This document shows, piece after piece, positions 1 through 8,782 of a stretch of 64,000 nucleotides of DNA. Position 1 is the first letter of the stretch; each line of letters starts with the position of its first letter. The position numbers were made by a program, and so were the translations under genes. The stretch comes from Roseinatronobacter domitianus. Its GTDB lineage: Bacteria; Pseudomonadota; Alphaproteobacteria; Rhodobacterales; Rhodobacteraceae. The notes under the pieces were generated by a model. It saw only the letters and a list, made by a program, of their open reading frames with translations, was not told the origin of the DNA and searched no databases. The stretch spans positions 1 through 64,000 of the forward strand of contig NZ_JALZWP010000015.1 in NCBI RefSeq assembly GCF_023336755.1, written 5' to 3'.

Positions 1-150
1 CAACGCCCACTTCCGAATAATCCTCAAAAATCCCATGTCTATCACTCCTGACGCCCCCGACTGCTTTGCGCAGGGGCAAGGTTGCACATGGGTCAATTCT
101 CAATGACAATTTCTGCTGTTGCCGGGTCAGTTCTCAGTGACAATCAACAC
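1..150. mobile_element. Remnant of an IS21-like element end
   Basis: Two copies of a 21-base motif, core GGGTCARTTCTCARTGACAA, lie at 90-110 and 124-144 in the same orientation, 34 bases apart, with two mismatches. Multiple short repeats of this kind at a terminus are typical of IS21-family elements. A reading frame open from base 2 ends at a TGA (104-106) inside the first repeat, as the last gene of such an element often does, but only about 34 codons are visible and I do not recognise the protein. The interpretation is inference from repeat layout and position: the rest of the element, if present, lies left of the window. The following TniQ homology starts right after the second repeat. Confidence 0.45.
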
Positions 151-1642
151 CATGGGCATCCGGGGACACTGGAGTGTTCCTCATGTCGCAACCTGTGCCC
201 GGCATGAACATCCTCTGATCGTCCTTTACCGCGATCCTCACGCAACCGCGCGATACGACAATGCGCAGCATCTGTCGGCTGTCACAAAGTCGATTCTTGG
301 CGGGGAACTTGATCGGCCCCGAGAAACCCCAGCTTCCTTTGAGGACTGGCTGGAAGATCGTCTTTTGTCCGGCCCGGGGCCGGACTGGCTGTCGGGTCAC
401 CCACTCCACGCTGCGTCGGTTTTCTGTCGCCTTCTGGGGATCGCCCTGTTGCGGCTTGACGGCCTCAGGCTCGATCATATCGCTGATGAGTCCCGGCACT
501 CCCTATATGCCCTGGGGTTTGAAGTCGCCCAGGGCGGCGAAGATGCCGTCCGCCGCGCCCTCATCCGACTTCAAGAGTTGGTCGACACGCTGCAGGACGG
601 CCCAAAGAAGACCTACCCTGCTCTTTATGACCGTTTGTCACATGATTACGCCGAGAACCCGGACTACGCCCCGTTCCGGCGCATACTTCGGGATCACATG
701 GCGGCGACCTGGCCACTCGGCCCGGGCGATGAACTGCTTGGTGAACCGGTTCACGAGCGACGCCTGCATTCCGTCACCACGGCGTCCCGAGAGACAGGAG
801 TCGATCCCCGTCGGTTACGGAAGCAACTGTCTGCTGCAGGCCTTCTGGTGGAAGATTCTGTTCTGCCAGACTCTTGGGCGGTATTCGACGCCGCGGCGGC
901 GGCACCTATCCTCCGCGATCTGATAGTTCTGGTTGCCGCGACGGAGTTCCGCGAAATCATCGGCGCGACCCGGTCACAGTTCGACCTTCTGGTCGCCGAC
1001 GGGGTTCTCAAGCCCTCGCTTGAAACGTCGGAAACCAAATCAGTGTGGGATCCCAGGGCTGGAACCGCGTTTCTGACAGGACTGTTGCGGGGCGCAGTCC
1101 AGCTCCGCCAACCCCAACACAGCTGGGAACATATCTCGAAATCCGCGCAGCGACTCAAGATCGGACCCGGTGTAATCATCCGCGCCATCATGGATGGACA
1201 GTTACGCCGGATCGGAAACCTTGAGGGCCGGACCGGATACTCTGCCGTATATGTCGATCATGACGAAGTCGCCCGGTTGTTGGGAAGTGAAGCCCCCCCG
1301 GGGCACACGATCGAGACCTTCGCTAAATCTGTTGGTGCCGGTCCGCCGGTAGGCCTGCGCCGGCTCATCTTGGACGGACACACGCCCGCGACCCGGGCGA
1401 TCAACCCCCGGACGAACGCGGAACAGTTCTATATCACGACCGCTGACGCGGAGGCGTTTCATGCCAAGTATTTCACGCCCAGGACGATGGCTAACGCCTA
1501 TCGCAGGAGCTGGCAGAGCCTGCGTATTGAACTGCAGCAATACGGCACGGGACAGTTTAGACGTGACGATTGCGACTACGGGCGCATCTTCCTGCGCGAC
1601 ATGGTAGAGTGTTGTTTGGGTAAACCTCAACTCCATCGCTGA
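119..1642 (+). CDS. TniQ family protein, truncated at the N-terminus
   Basis: The first residues match the middle of TniQ proteins: an HWSVPHVATCARHEHPL segment (the zinc-site 'TCxxH' part), then ARYD and an FCRLLG helix, followed by a long C-terminal region with helix-turn-helix-like segments. The usual first 100 or so residues, including the paired CxxC cysteines, are absent. The only start codons are a TTG at 119, which lies at the edge of the IS-like repeat, and an ATG at 152; neither has a convincing ribosome binding site. TniQ proteins are target-site or transposition accessory factors of Tn5053/Tn7-like transposons; no tniA, tniB or resolvase gene is present here. The likeliest reading is that an IS insertion or deletion removed the 5' part, leaving a non-functional remnant. 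The frame itself is intact to the stop. Confidence 0.7.
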   Translation: MPGQFSVTINTMGIRGHWSVPHVATCARHEHPLIVLYRDPHATARYDNAQHLSAVTKSILGGELDRPRETPASFEDWLEDRLLSGPGPDWLSGHPLHAASVFCRLLGIALLRLDGLRLDHIADESRHSLYALGFEVAQGGEDAVRRALIRLQELVDTLQDGPKKTYPALYDRLSHDYAENPDYAPFRRILRDHMAATWPLGPGDELLGEPVHERRLHSVTTASRETGVDPRRLRKQLSAAGLLVEDSVLPDSWAVFDAAAAAPILRDLIVLVAATEFREIIGATRSQFDLLVADGVLKPSLETSETKSVWDPRAGTAFLTGLLRGAVQLRQPQHSWEHISKSAQRLKIGPGVIIRAIMDGQLRRIGNLEGRTGYSAVYVDHDEVARLLGSEAPPGHTIETFAKSVGAGPPVGLRRLILDGHTPATRAINPRTNAEQFYITTADAEAFHAKYFTPRTMANAYRRSWQSLRIELQQYGTGQFRRDDCDYGRIFLRDMVECCLGKPQLHR

Positions 1643-1713
1643 AAGGTCACCGAAAGGGACGAACTCGTGGATGTGGTCAAATTTGTCACGAGAACGGCCC
1701 AGACTGGACATGC

Positions 1714-3585
1714 TTAATGCTCTAGCCCATCTTCCAATGGGTCTTGCCTGCCACCCAGCACCTGAACTTCATCGCCATTCGGAAACAAGTAGCCGACAAG
1801 GTCAGCGATCAGTGGTTCCATAAAGGGCATGCGAGCGCGGAAATCATCTGCGGTTTTGTTTGCGTAGTGCCTGGCCATCGGCCCCTTGCCTTCCTGTTCG
1901 AACTCCTTTTTTACGAAGATCGCCCAGTCCTGGTGAAGGTGCTGATCCAAAGTTGTTTCAGCATTCACGATCTGGTTATTTAGGTCCTTCGAGATAACGC
2001 TAGGAACGTTCCTTGTTTTCAGATAGCCGCGATCGTCAGCCCAAACCCACGCGTCCTTGTCATAGAGACACTCAAGGACAACTGGAACCCGGAACCCAGC
2101 CTGAAGCGCTGGGAATAGGTGTGGTGGCGTAGGCAGTTTAAAGCACTTCGCCGACTTTATATTATCGGGGACAGCATTCCAATTCTGAAGGGCGACCTTA
2201 GCTTCGGGGTCTAAATCCAGCAGGCCCACTGCCTTGGGCAGTTCCGGATGATGCTTCGCCCGGCTCCGCCATGATAGGAGCATGTCGATTACGTAGTTGA
2301 TCCCAGCCCCAGCTTTGGTCTCTACATCGATATCGTCGGCCCTTTCAGTCGCAAATACTCTCAGGGCCTTACTGATGATCAGTTTATCGGATTCGCCCTC
2401 GACGAAGATTTTCCGGCGGTTGGCCTGGCCAATTCGCTCAACCTCGGCTCGGGCTTGTTCTTGACGCCGCACCCTGTCCTCTATTTCAGTAACCAGGGGT
2501 GCAAACAGAGCGGTGGTTCCCATCCGAACATCTAGATCCCCAAGTTCGGTGGCTTGTTTGGTTCCCTCTTCAACTCCCTCACGGAAAATATGGTGACAGG
2601 TAATCAGTCTCCCGTCCTCCTGCTTCTTTCGGTGCAGATTGTAGAAGACTGGGGAATGTGTGGTGAGGAATATTTGGGAGACCCCATGGCCTATGAAACT
2701 CCAAAACTGGTCGGCAAGTTGCACGCAACTGGAAAGTTCCAGATTGTTCTCAGGCTCTTCATATCCCCAGATGAACGTATGGGGTTGAGCGCCCCGCACC
2801 TGCAGGCTGCGTTTTTTGTCCGCCATGAATTTCAGAATCAGCGGGATGTGTCTGGCCTTTATCCCGTCGCCCCGCTCGTTGAGCGAAATGTCCTGGCCCT
2901 CGCTAAGGAAATCGAGGCTTTCGAAAATGTGGCTCAAGTCCTTGGGCAGAGCCAAGCGGGAACGGAAACCGAGGGACGCCGTGATTTGCGTTGTCAGATC
3001 TTCTAGCTGATGGGATATTGACTGCTCGAACTCTTGGCTTGAATCACGGAATGCCCTGTCTGCAACTTCGGCAATGATGTCGTATATGCTGGCCCTGAGT
3101 TCAGAGAAATATTCTACGTCTTTGATCGCAGGCACATAAACAAAATTGATGTTCCGAAGCAGTCCGTGAGCGTTTGACTGTCTTGGAATTTCAACCGTTT
3201 CGATATTTGCCCCACCACGTGGACCGGCCACGTGCCGCCGTCCGGAGTATTCGCTATGAACCAGCCCCTCGGAACGCCATCGTCGCTCCCAGACCACGAA
3301 ATCGCCGTTTGTAGCTCGATAAGCCTCTGGTAACTCAATTTCAAGCTTGATGGAGATTTCCTTGGCCCGTCGGTTCGGGTTGTTAAAAACGTTGTGATCG
3401 ACTTCAAAGTTGAGATCATCGCCAGGCATTGTCCGGCCGTTGAAGAACAGGTTCAGGGCTCTGAGGACGTTGGACTTCCCCGAGTCGTTCTTGCCGACCA
3501 GAACGGCCAGTTTACCCGGCGAAAACGACAGACTGCGCGCCGACCGGAAATTTCGTATTTCGATGTTGATGATGTGGAGGCTCAT
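1714..3585 (-). CDS. OLD-family ATP-dependent nuclease (ABC ATPase + TOPRIM)
   Basis: About 623 residues. The N-terminal half is an SMC/ABC-type ATPase: Walker A GKNDSGKSN near residue 31, a Walker B/D-loop region YEEPENNLE near 275 and an H-loop TTHSP near 310. The C-terminal half carries a TOPRIM domain with the acidic motif FVEGESDK and a later LLDLDPEA (DxD). This is the architecture of OLD nucleases (P2 Old, GajA). I start at ATG 3585 because AGAGAG lies just upstream; the open frame extends further with no support. No GajB/UvrD-like helicase is adjacent: downstream is the convergent truncated tniQ, upstream is nrdJ. Base composition is visibly less GC-rich than in the neighbours, which fits acquisition by transfer. 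An anti-phage role is plausible for the family but is not shown here. Confidence 0.8.
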   Translation of the reverse strand: MSLHIINIEIRNFRSARSLSFSPGKLAVLVGKNDSGKSNVLRALNLFFNGRTMPGDDLNFEVDHNVFNNPNRRAKEISIKLEIELPEAYRATNGDFVVWERRWRSEGLVHSEYSGRRHVAGPRGGANIETVEIPRQSNAHGLLRNINFVYVPAIKDVEYFSELRASIYDIIAEVADRAFRDSSQEFEQSISHQLEDLTTQITASLGFRSRLALPKDLSHIFESLDFLSEGQDISLNERGDGIKARHIPLILKFMADKKRSLQVRGAQPHTFIWGYEEPENNLELSSCVQLADQFWSFIGHGVSQIFLTTHSPVFYNLHRKKQEDGRLITCHHIFREGVEEGTKQATELGDLDVRMGTTALFAPLVTEIEDRVRRQEQARAEVERIGQANRRKIFVEGESDKLIISKALRVFATERADDIDVETKAGAGINYVIDMLLSWRSRAKHHPELPKAVGLLDLDPEAKVALQNWNAVPDNIKSAKCFKLPTPPHLFPALQAGFRVPVVLECLYDKDAWVWADDRGYLKTRNVPSVISKDLNNQIVNAETTLDQHLHQDWAIFVKKEFEQEGKGPMARHYANKTADDFRARMPFMEPLIADLVGYLFPNGDEVQVLGGRQDPLEDGLEH

Positions 3586-3783
3586 GAACTCTCTGAAATA
3601 ATATATTATTAATCCGGTGCACGTTGGCAGACACATGGACCGCGCGCAATCTTAAGCTGTTCTAAATCTTTGCTACTGCTACGGGGCGGGCGCCCAAACA
3701 ATTTGAAACAAGTTAATTTGGAAGACCCGACCGCTGATCACTGCTGCGGTTTTTGATCGCCCGAAAAAACTCTTGACAGCCTA

Positions 3784-3811
3784 TGCGCAGGCTTTTGGTT
3801 TCGCCTGCGCA
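3784..3811 (-). terminator. Hairpin downstream of nrdJ
   Basis: A perfect 9-bp inverted repeat (TGCGCAGGC / GCCTGCGCA) with a 10-base loop lies 35 bases after the nrdJ stop. On the minus strand a run of six T follows about 12 bases later (3765-3772), farther than in a classic intrinsic terminator. The 260-base gap 3586-3845 otherwise holds only the presumed promoter of the OLD gene and marks the boundary between accessory and core DNA. Confidence 0.4.
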
Positions 3812-3845
3812 CGGTTATGGTTTTTCTCGGTCCTCGCGCAAAACA

Positions 3846-6086
3846 TCAGCCGCATTTGCTATGCCCGCAGGCACGGCAGGTCATGCAGCCTTCGATCATC
3901 ACCATTTCATACGCGCCGCAAGACGGACAGCCAGAGGGTCGCGCACCGGTTTGCGCCGCCGGGTCCGATACCAGCCCCAGCCCTGCCCCGTCGATAAACC
4001 CGATCCGCACCAAGTGCTGTTCAATCACCCCACCAATGGCCGCGAGAATAGAGGGGATATACTGCCCCTGCACCCAAGCCCCACCGCGCGGGTCGAACAC
4101 GGCTTTCAGTTCTTCCACCACGAAAGACACATCGCCCCCGCGCCGGAACACCGCAGAGATCATTCGTGTCAATGCCACGGTCCAAGCGTAATGTTCCATA
4201 TTCTTGGAGTTAATGAAAATCTCGAACGGGCGGCGGTGGCCTGCGATCACTGTGTCGTTGATGGTGACATAGATCGCATGTTCCGAGCCGGGCCATTTCA
4301 GCTTGTAGGTGTGGCCTTCCAACGCTTCGGGCCGGTCGAACGGGTCAGACAGGTAGACGACATCGCCACCGGCCTTGGGGGCGGGTTGGGCCTCTGACAC
4401 CGACAGGACGGACCCCGTCACGTCATTCGGGCGGTAGGTGGTACAGCCTTTGCAGCCCATGTCCCACGCCGCCAGATAGACATCCTTGAAGGCATCGAAG
4501 GAAATATCCTCGGGGCAGTTGATGGTTTTTGAAATACTGCTATCGACCCATTTCTGCGCCGCTGCCTGCATTTTCACATGGTCCATGGGGGCAAGCGTCT
4601 GGGCCGTCACCACATGATCGGGCAAGGGCGCATCCCCGTGCATCTGACGCCAAAGGGCAACGGCATAATCCTCGACCACCTCTTCCGTGCGCGAGCCGTC
4701 CTTTTGCAAAACCTTGCGGGTGTAGCTTGTGGCGAAGATCGGCTCAATGCCAGAGCTGACATTGCCCGCATACAGGCTGATCGTCCCAGTGGGCGCGATA
4801 GAGGTCAAAAGCGCGTTGCGAATACCGTGCTCGGCCACCGCCGCGCGCACATCCGCATCCATCGTCTGCATGGTGCCCGACGCCAGGTAGGCGTCCCGCT
4901 CGAACAGCGGAAACGCCCCCTTCTCGCGCGCCAATTCGACACTGGCCAGATAGGCGGCGCGGGCCACCGCGCGCATCCAGGCATCGGTCTGGGCCACAGC
5001 TTCATCAGACCCGTATCGAAGGCCAGTCAGAACCAAGGCATCGGCCAAACCCGTCACGCCCAGCCCGATGCGGCGTTTGGCTTGAGCTTCCTGCGCCTGC
5101 GCATCCAGCGGGAAGCGAGACACGTCCACAACATTATCCATCATCCGCACGGCCACACGCACAAGGTCGTCCAGCGCGGTCACATCCAGTTTCGCGGCCT
5201 CGGTGAACGGTTCCGCAACCAGCCGCGCCAAATTGATCGACCCCAGCAAACACGCGCCATAAGGCGGCAGGGGTTGTTCGCCGCACGGGTTGGTCGCGGC
5301 AATGGTTTCGCAATAGGCGAGGTTGTTGGCGGCGTTGATCCGGTCGATGAAAATCACCCCCGGCTCGGCATAGTCATAGGTCGCACGCATGATCTTGTTC
5401 CACAGGTCACGCGCCTGCACCGTGCGATACACCTTGCCGTTAAACACCAGATCCCAAGAGCCGTCGGCCTTGACCGCATCCATGAACGGGTCTGTCACCA
5501 GAACCGACAGGTTGAACATGCGCAGCCGTGCGGCGTCCTGCTTGGCGGTGATGAAATCTTCAATGTCGGGGTGGTCGCACCGCATGGTGGCCATCATTGC
5601 GCCGCGACGGCTACCCGCCGACATGATGGTGCGGCACATCGCATCCCACACATCCATGAACGAGAGCGGGCCAGAGGCATCTGCCGCCACGCCATGCACC
5701 GCCGCCCCCTTAGGACGGATGGTGCTGAAATCATAGCCAATCCCACCGCCTTGCTGCATGGTCAGCGCGGCCTCTTTCAGCATATCGAAAATACCGCCCA
5801 TGCTGTCGGGAACGGTGCCCATAACAAAGCAGTTGAACAGCGTCACGCTGCGCCCCGTTCCAGCCCCTGCGGTAATGCGGCCCGCAGGCAGGAACTTGAA
5901 ATCCTCCAGCGCGTTATAGAACTGATCTTCCCATGCGGCAGGGTCAGCTTCGGCCTGCGCCAAAGCCCGCGCGATCCGGCGCCAGCTTTCCTCGACCGTC
6001 TGGTCCAGAGCGGTGCCATCAGCTCCCTTCAAACGATATTTCATGTCCCAGATTTGTTCGGCAATCGGGGCAGAGAAGCGGCTCAT
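3846..6086 (-). CDS. nrdJ: Adenosylcobalamin-dependent (class II) ribonucleotide reductase
   Basis: About 746 residues. It makes deoxyribonucleotides using adenosylcobalamin as radical source, so it works with or without oxygen. The active-site motif NPCGEQPLPPYGAC is visible in the middle of the chain, and the C-terminus has the cysteine-rich tail CPSCGAY...CMTCRACGHSKCG typical of the long class II enzymes, thought to shuttle reducing equivalents or bind metal. I start at ATG 6086, which has AAAGGATG upstream on the minus strand; a longer frame to 6143 has no support and would run into the divergent promoter region. It stands alone on its strand; the next gene upstream is divergent. There is no room (about 107 bases) for a cobalamin riboswitch in the shared upstream region. 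Confidence 0.93.
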   Translation of the reverse strand: MSRFSAPIAEQIWDMKYRLKGADGTALDQTVEESWRRIARALAQAEADPAAWEDQFYNALEDFKFLPAGRITAGAGTGRSVTLFNCFVMGTVPDSMGGIFDMLKEAALTMQQGGGIGYDFSTIRPKGAAVHGVAADASGPLSFMDVWDAMCRTIMSAGSRRGAMMATMRCDHPDIEDFITAKQDAARLRMFNLSVLVTDPFMDAVKADGSWDLVFNGKVYRTVQARDLWNKIMRATYDYAEPGVIFIDRINAANNLAYCETIAATNPCGEQPLPPYGACLLGSINLARLVAEPFTEAAKLDVTALDDLVRVAVRMMDNVVDVSRFPLDAQAQEAQAKRRIGLGVTGLADALVLTGLRYGSDEAVAQTDAWMRAVARAAYLASVELAREKGAFPLFERDAYLASGTMQTMDADVRAAVAEHGIRNALLTSIAPTGTISLYAGNVSSGIEPIFATSYTRKVLQKDGSRTEEVVEDYAVALWRQMHGDAPLPDHVVTAQTLAPMDHVKMQAAAQKWVDSSISKTINCPEDISFDAFKDVYLAAWDMGCKGCTTYRPNDVTGSVLSVSEAQPAPKAGGDVVYLSDPFDRPEALEGHTYKLKWPGSEHAIYVTINDTVIAGHRRPFEIFINSKNMEHYAWTVALTRMISAVFRRGGDVSFVVEELKAVFDPRGGAWVQGQYIPSILAAIGGVIEQHLVRIGFIDGAGLGLVSDPAAQTGARPSGCPSCGAYEMVMIEGCMTCRACGHSKCG

Positions 6087-6193
6087 GGTGGCATCCTTTG
6101 GGGTTGGCGCAAGGGAGATGACAAATAGGGCTTGCAAAGACATCGGTCAACGCTGTCATGACACTGTTATCCCCGCGACACACAAGGACTAGC

Positions 6194-7390
6194 ATGAGCG
6201 AGCTTTCAAAAGGATGGGCCGGTGTGGTCGCAGCACTTGGGGCCACGACCATCCTTGGCTATGGCGCGATCTTCTACGCCTTCCCAATTCTCGTGCCTTT
6301 CGTGGCGGCAGAATTCGGCGTCTCTCCGGCAACCCTGTTCGGGATGTTTTCTGTCGGCCTGTTCCTTGGCGGCGTCTTGTCCAGCCGGTTCGGGGGCTGG
6401 CTGGACCGCTTCGGTGCGCCGCGCGTCATGACCTTGGCAAGCGCGGCGGTCGCCGGTCTGTTCGCGGGCTTGGCAGCCGCACCGAATATCTGGGTCTATG
6501 GCGCGTTGATCGTCACGCTGGAAGCCATCAGCTTTCTGGTGCTTTATGATGCGGCCTTTGCTGCATTGGCGCTGCGTGTGCCGCGTGGCACGCGGCAAGC
6601 CATCACGCGGCTGACGCTGATCGGCGGCTTTGCCTCGACGCTCTTCTGGCCACTGACCGGCTGGATGGTCGAATCCATCGGCTGGCGCGGCTGCTACATG
6701 GTATTCGCCGGGCTGCACCTGATGGTCGCCTTGCCTTTGCATGGCTGGATCGCGGCGTTGGGCCGCAAAATGAACCTAGCGGCCCAAAGCGAAGCTGCGC
6801 CAGCCCCCGACAGGGCGGCCGTTCCCCAGCACCACTCCAAGCGCGCATTTTGGCTTTTGGGCGTCAGTTTCGCGCTGACCGGCATCGCGATAGCAGCCTT
6901 TGGCGTGCATCTGGTGCCGGTGCTGCTGGAGCGGGGTCTGGGCCAGACGGCTTATTTGGTCGGCATGGCCATGGGGCCGACCCAAGTTCTGGTGCGGGTG
7001 GTCGATGCGACGCTGTGGCGTGGGTTTCACCCGCTAAGCGTGGCGCTGATTTCCGGCAGCGCAGTGGCCCTGGCTGTGGCCGTTCTGTTGGTGCCCAGCA
7101 GTGACATGGGGCTTGCCTTGGCCTTCGCGGTGCTCTTTGGCGCCGGGCAAGGGCTGGCCAGTATCGTGCGCGGGGCGGTGCCGCTGGCCTTGTTCGGACC
7201 GGCCGGCCTGGGCCAACGCTTGGGACAACTTGCAGGCTTGCGCAATGTCAGCGCGGCGGCAGCCCCGGTGCTGTTTGCGGTGGCGCAACAAACGATTGGG
7301 CTGTCAGCAACGCTGTGGCTGTGTCTGGTGATCGCTCTGGCGGGGCTGGCTTTGCTGATCCCCTTGCGCAAACTGGCGCTGGCGCATTGA
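6194..7390 (+). CDS. MFS transporter
   Basis: About 398 residues with roughly twelve hydrophobic segments and a polar central loop near residues 190-220, as in major facilitator superfamily carriers. The N-terminus (WAGVVAALGATTILGYGAI) and the first cytoplasmic loop (SRFGGWLDRFGAPRV) match the MFS GxxxDRxGxR-type loop. Start ATG 6194 has AAGGAC at good distance; an upstream in-frame start at 6158 has none. It is divergent from nrdJ. The substrate cannot be told from the sequence; similarity to oxalate/formate-antiporter-like or small-metabolite carriers is only an impression. Confidence 0.8.
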   Translation: MSELSKGWAGVVAALGATTILGYGAIFYAFPILVPFVAAEFGVSPATLFGMFSVGLFLGGVLSSRFGGWLDRFGAPRVMTLASAAVAGLFAGLAAAPNIWVYGALIVTLEAISFLVLYDAAFAALALRVPRGTRQAITRLTLIGGFASTLFWPLTGWMVESIGWRGCYMVFAGLHLMVALPLHGWIAALGRKMNLAAQSEAAPAPDRAAVPQHHSKRAFWLLGVSFALTGIAIAAFGVHLVPVLLERGLGQTAYLVGMAMGPTQVLVRVVDATLWRGFHPLSVALISGSAVALAVAVLLVPSSDMGLALAFAVLFGAGQGLASIVRGAVPLALFGPAGLGQRLGQLAGLRNVSAAAAPVLFAVAQQTIGLSATLWLCLVIALAGLALLIPLRKLALAH

Positions 7391-7430
7391 TCTGGCTTGC
7401 CCACAGGCGCCACCACGTTAATTAGGGGGC

Positions 7431-7859
7431 ATGGCAAAGCTCAATCTGATTAAAATATGCGTCGGCGCGGAAACCGTCGAAGACCTGCTGGGCTGGCAGC
7501 GCCACCCGCGCGCGAAAGGGCCGGATGGCATGCCCCGCCACGTCACGCGCATGTGGCCCAAACGGGCCGAGGAACTGCTGGCCGGGGGCTCGCTTTACTG
7601 GGTGTTCAAAGGCTCCATCCTCGCACGGCAACGCATTTTGCGGCTGGACGAGGTGACAGGGGCTGACGGCATCACCCGGTGTGGCATCGTGCTGGACCCA
7701 GCTGTTGTGCGCACCACCGCCGCCACGCGCCGCCCATTTCAGGGCTGGCGCTACCTGAAACCTGAAGACGCCCCCGCAGACCTGCCCAAGGCCCGCAAAG
7801 GCGATGACAGTTTACCGCCGGACCTTGACGCAATGCTGGCCGAGATCGGGTTGCGCTGA
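7431..7859 (+). CDS. DUF1489 family protein
   Basis: 142 residues beginning MAKLNLIKICVGAETVEDL, the conserved opening of the DUF1489 family of alphaproteobacteria, with a basic, tryptophan-containing middle (RMWPKRAEELLAGGSLYWVFKG) and a C-terminal FQGWRYLKPEDAPADL motif. The length matches the family. Function is unknown. It follows the MFS gene after 40 bases on the same strand and may be co-transcribed; it converges on ccdA. Confidence 0.85.
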   Translation: MAKLNLIKICVGAETVEDLLGWQRHPRAKGPDGMPRHVTRMWPKRAEELLAGGSLYWVFKGSILARQRILRLDEVTGADGITRCGIVLDPAVVRTTAATRRPFQGWRYLKPEDAPADLPKARKGDDSLPPDLDAMLAEIGLR

Positions 7860-7919
7860 AACATGCCAGCCACAAGCTGAAACCTGTTTTTGGCTTGTAG
7901 GCGCAGCGCGCCAGAAACC

Positions 7920-8669
7920 TCAGCCGATCTGCGACAGCGCCGGAAAGGTTTCCAGCAGCCACCAGCTAAATCGGGTAAACGCACCCGTGACCATGGCAAG
8001 GCCGACCAGCAACAACAGCCCGCCCATGACCTTCTCTATCATTCCCATATGTCGCTTCAGATGGGTCATCAGCGTCATGGATCGTTGCACAAAGATCGCC
8101 GCCAACAGAAACGGCAGCCCCAGCCCCAGGGCATAGACCCCCAGCATCAGCGTGCCACGGGCCGAATCGGCCTGTGTTGCGGCCATGGAAAGGATCGCCC
8201 CCAGAACCGGGCCGATGCATGGCGTCCAGCCAAAGGCAAAGGCCAGCCCCAGCACATAGGCACCAAAAGCAGAGCCGCCCTTGTCACCCGCATCAATCCG
8301 GGCCTCGCGCATCAGGAACGGAATGCGGAACACGCCCAGGAAATGCAGCCCGAACACGATGACCACAGCCCCCGCGATCTGGCCGAACAATTCGGCGTTT
8401 CGCAAGAACAAGTTGCCCATAGTCGAGGCGGTGAACCCCAGGATCAGGAATACCGTAGACAGCCCCATCACGAAGAACAGCGCGGGCACGATCGTGCGCC
8501 GCCGCTGCGCGCCCGATGTCATTTCCTGCATCGACACGCCCCCCATATAGGCAAGGTAAGGCGGCACAATAGGCAGCACGCAGGGCGATAGAAAAGACAA
8601 CACACCGCCGGCAAAGGCGATGAGCAGCGCGGGCATCAGGGCTGCATCAAATAAGTCAATTCCGAACAT
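7920..8669 (-). CDS. ccdA: Cytochrome c biogenesis protein CcdA
   Basis: 249 residues with six membrane helices. It is a thiol-disulfide transporter that carries electrons from cytoplasmic thioredoxin across the inner membrane to keep apocytochrome c haem-site cysteines reduced. The two redox cysteines are in the typical SPCVLPIVPP (helix 1) and GWTPCIGPVLG (helix 4) contexts. Length and start (MFGIDLFDA) are normal for the short CcdA form without periplasmic domains. It lies downstream of rne on the same strand, separated by a large inverted repeat (8730-8772), so it may be transcribed with rne or from its own promoter in the 113-base gap. Confidence 0.92.
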   Translation of the reverse strand: MFGIDLFDAALMPALLIAFAGGVLSFLSPCVLPIVPPYLAYMGGVSMQEMTSGAQRRRTIVPALFFVMGLSTVFLILGFTASTMGNLFLRNAELFGQIAGAVVIVFGLHFLGVFRIPFLMREARIDAGDKGGSAFGAYVLGLAFAFGWTPCIGPVLGAILSMAATQADSARGTLMLGVYALGLGLPFLLAAIFVQRSMTLMTHLKRHMGMIEKVMGGLLLLVGLAMVTGAFTRFSWWLLETFPALSQIG

Positions 8670-8729
8670 CGGGAGCCTTTGGTAACTGTCGTGTCGAACC
8701 TAATCCAACCGCAGGCAAAGATCACGCGC

Positions 8730-8772
8730 CTGCGCCGTCACTTTCCCGTGGCTTAGGAGGGTGACGGCGCAG
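8730..8772 (-). repeat. 12-bp perfect inverted repeat between rne and ccdA
   Basis: CTGCGCCGTCAC (8730-8741) and its exact complement GTGACGGCGCAG (8761-8772) flank a 19-base spacer. It lies just after the rne stop. There is no T-run on the minus strand, so it is not a classic intrinsic terminator. On the minus strand the loop reads CCTCCTAAGCC, which contains a CCTCC anti-Shine-Dalgarno core. It could protect the rne mRNA 3' end, attenuate read-through to ccdA, or form a small RNA; these roles are inference. Confidence 0.6.
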
Positions 8773-8782
8773 AGCGCAGGGC

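Noticed and set aside
4578-6128. A 516-codon plus-strand open frame opposite nrdJ
   Set aside because: Shadow of nrdJ; no homology or ribosome binding site.
6087-6193. Cobalamin riboswitch for nrdJ
   Set aside because: The divergent gap is only about 107 bases and no B12-box could be seen.
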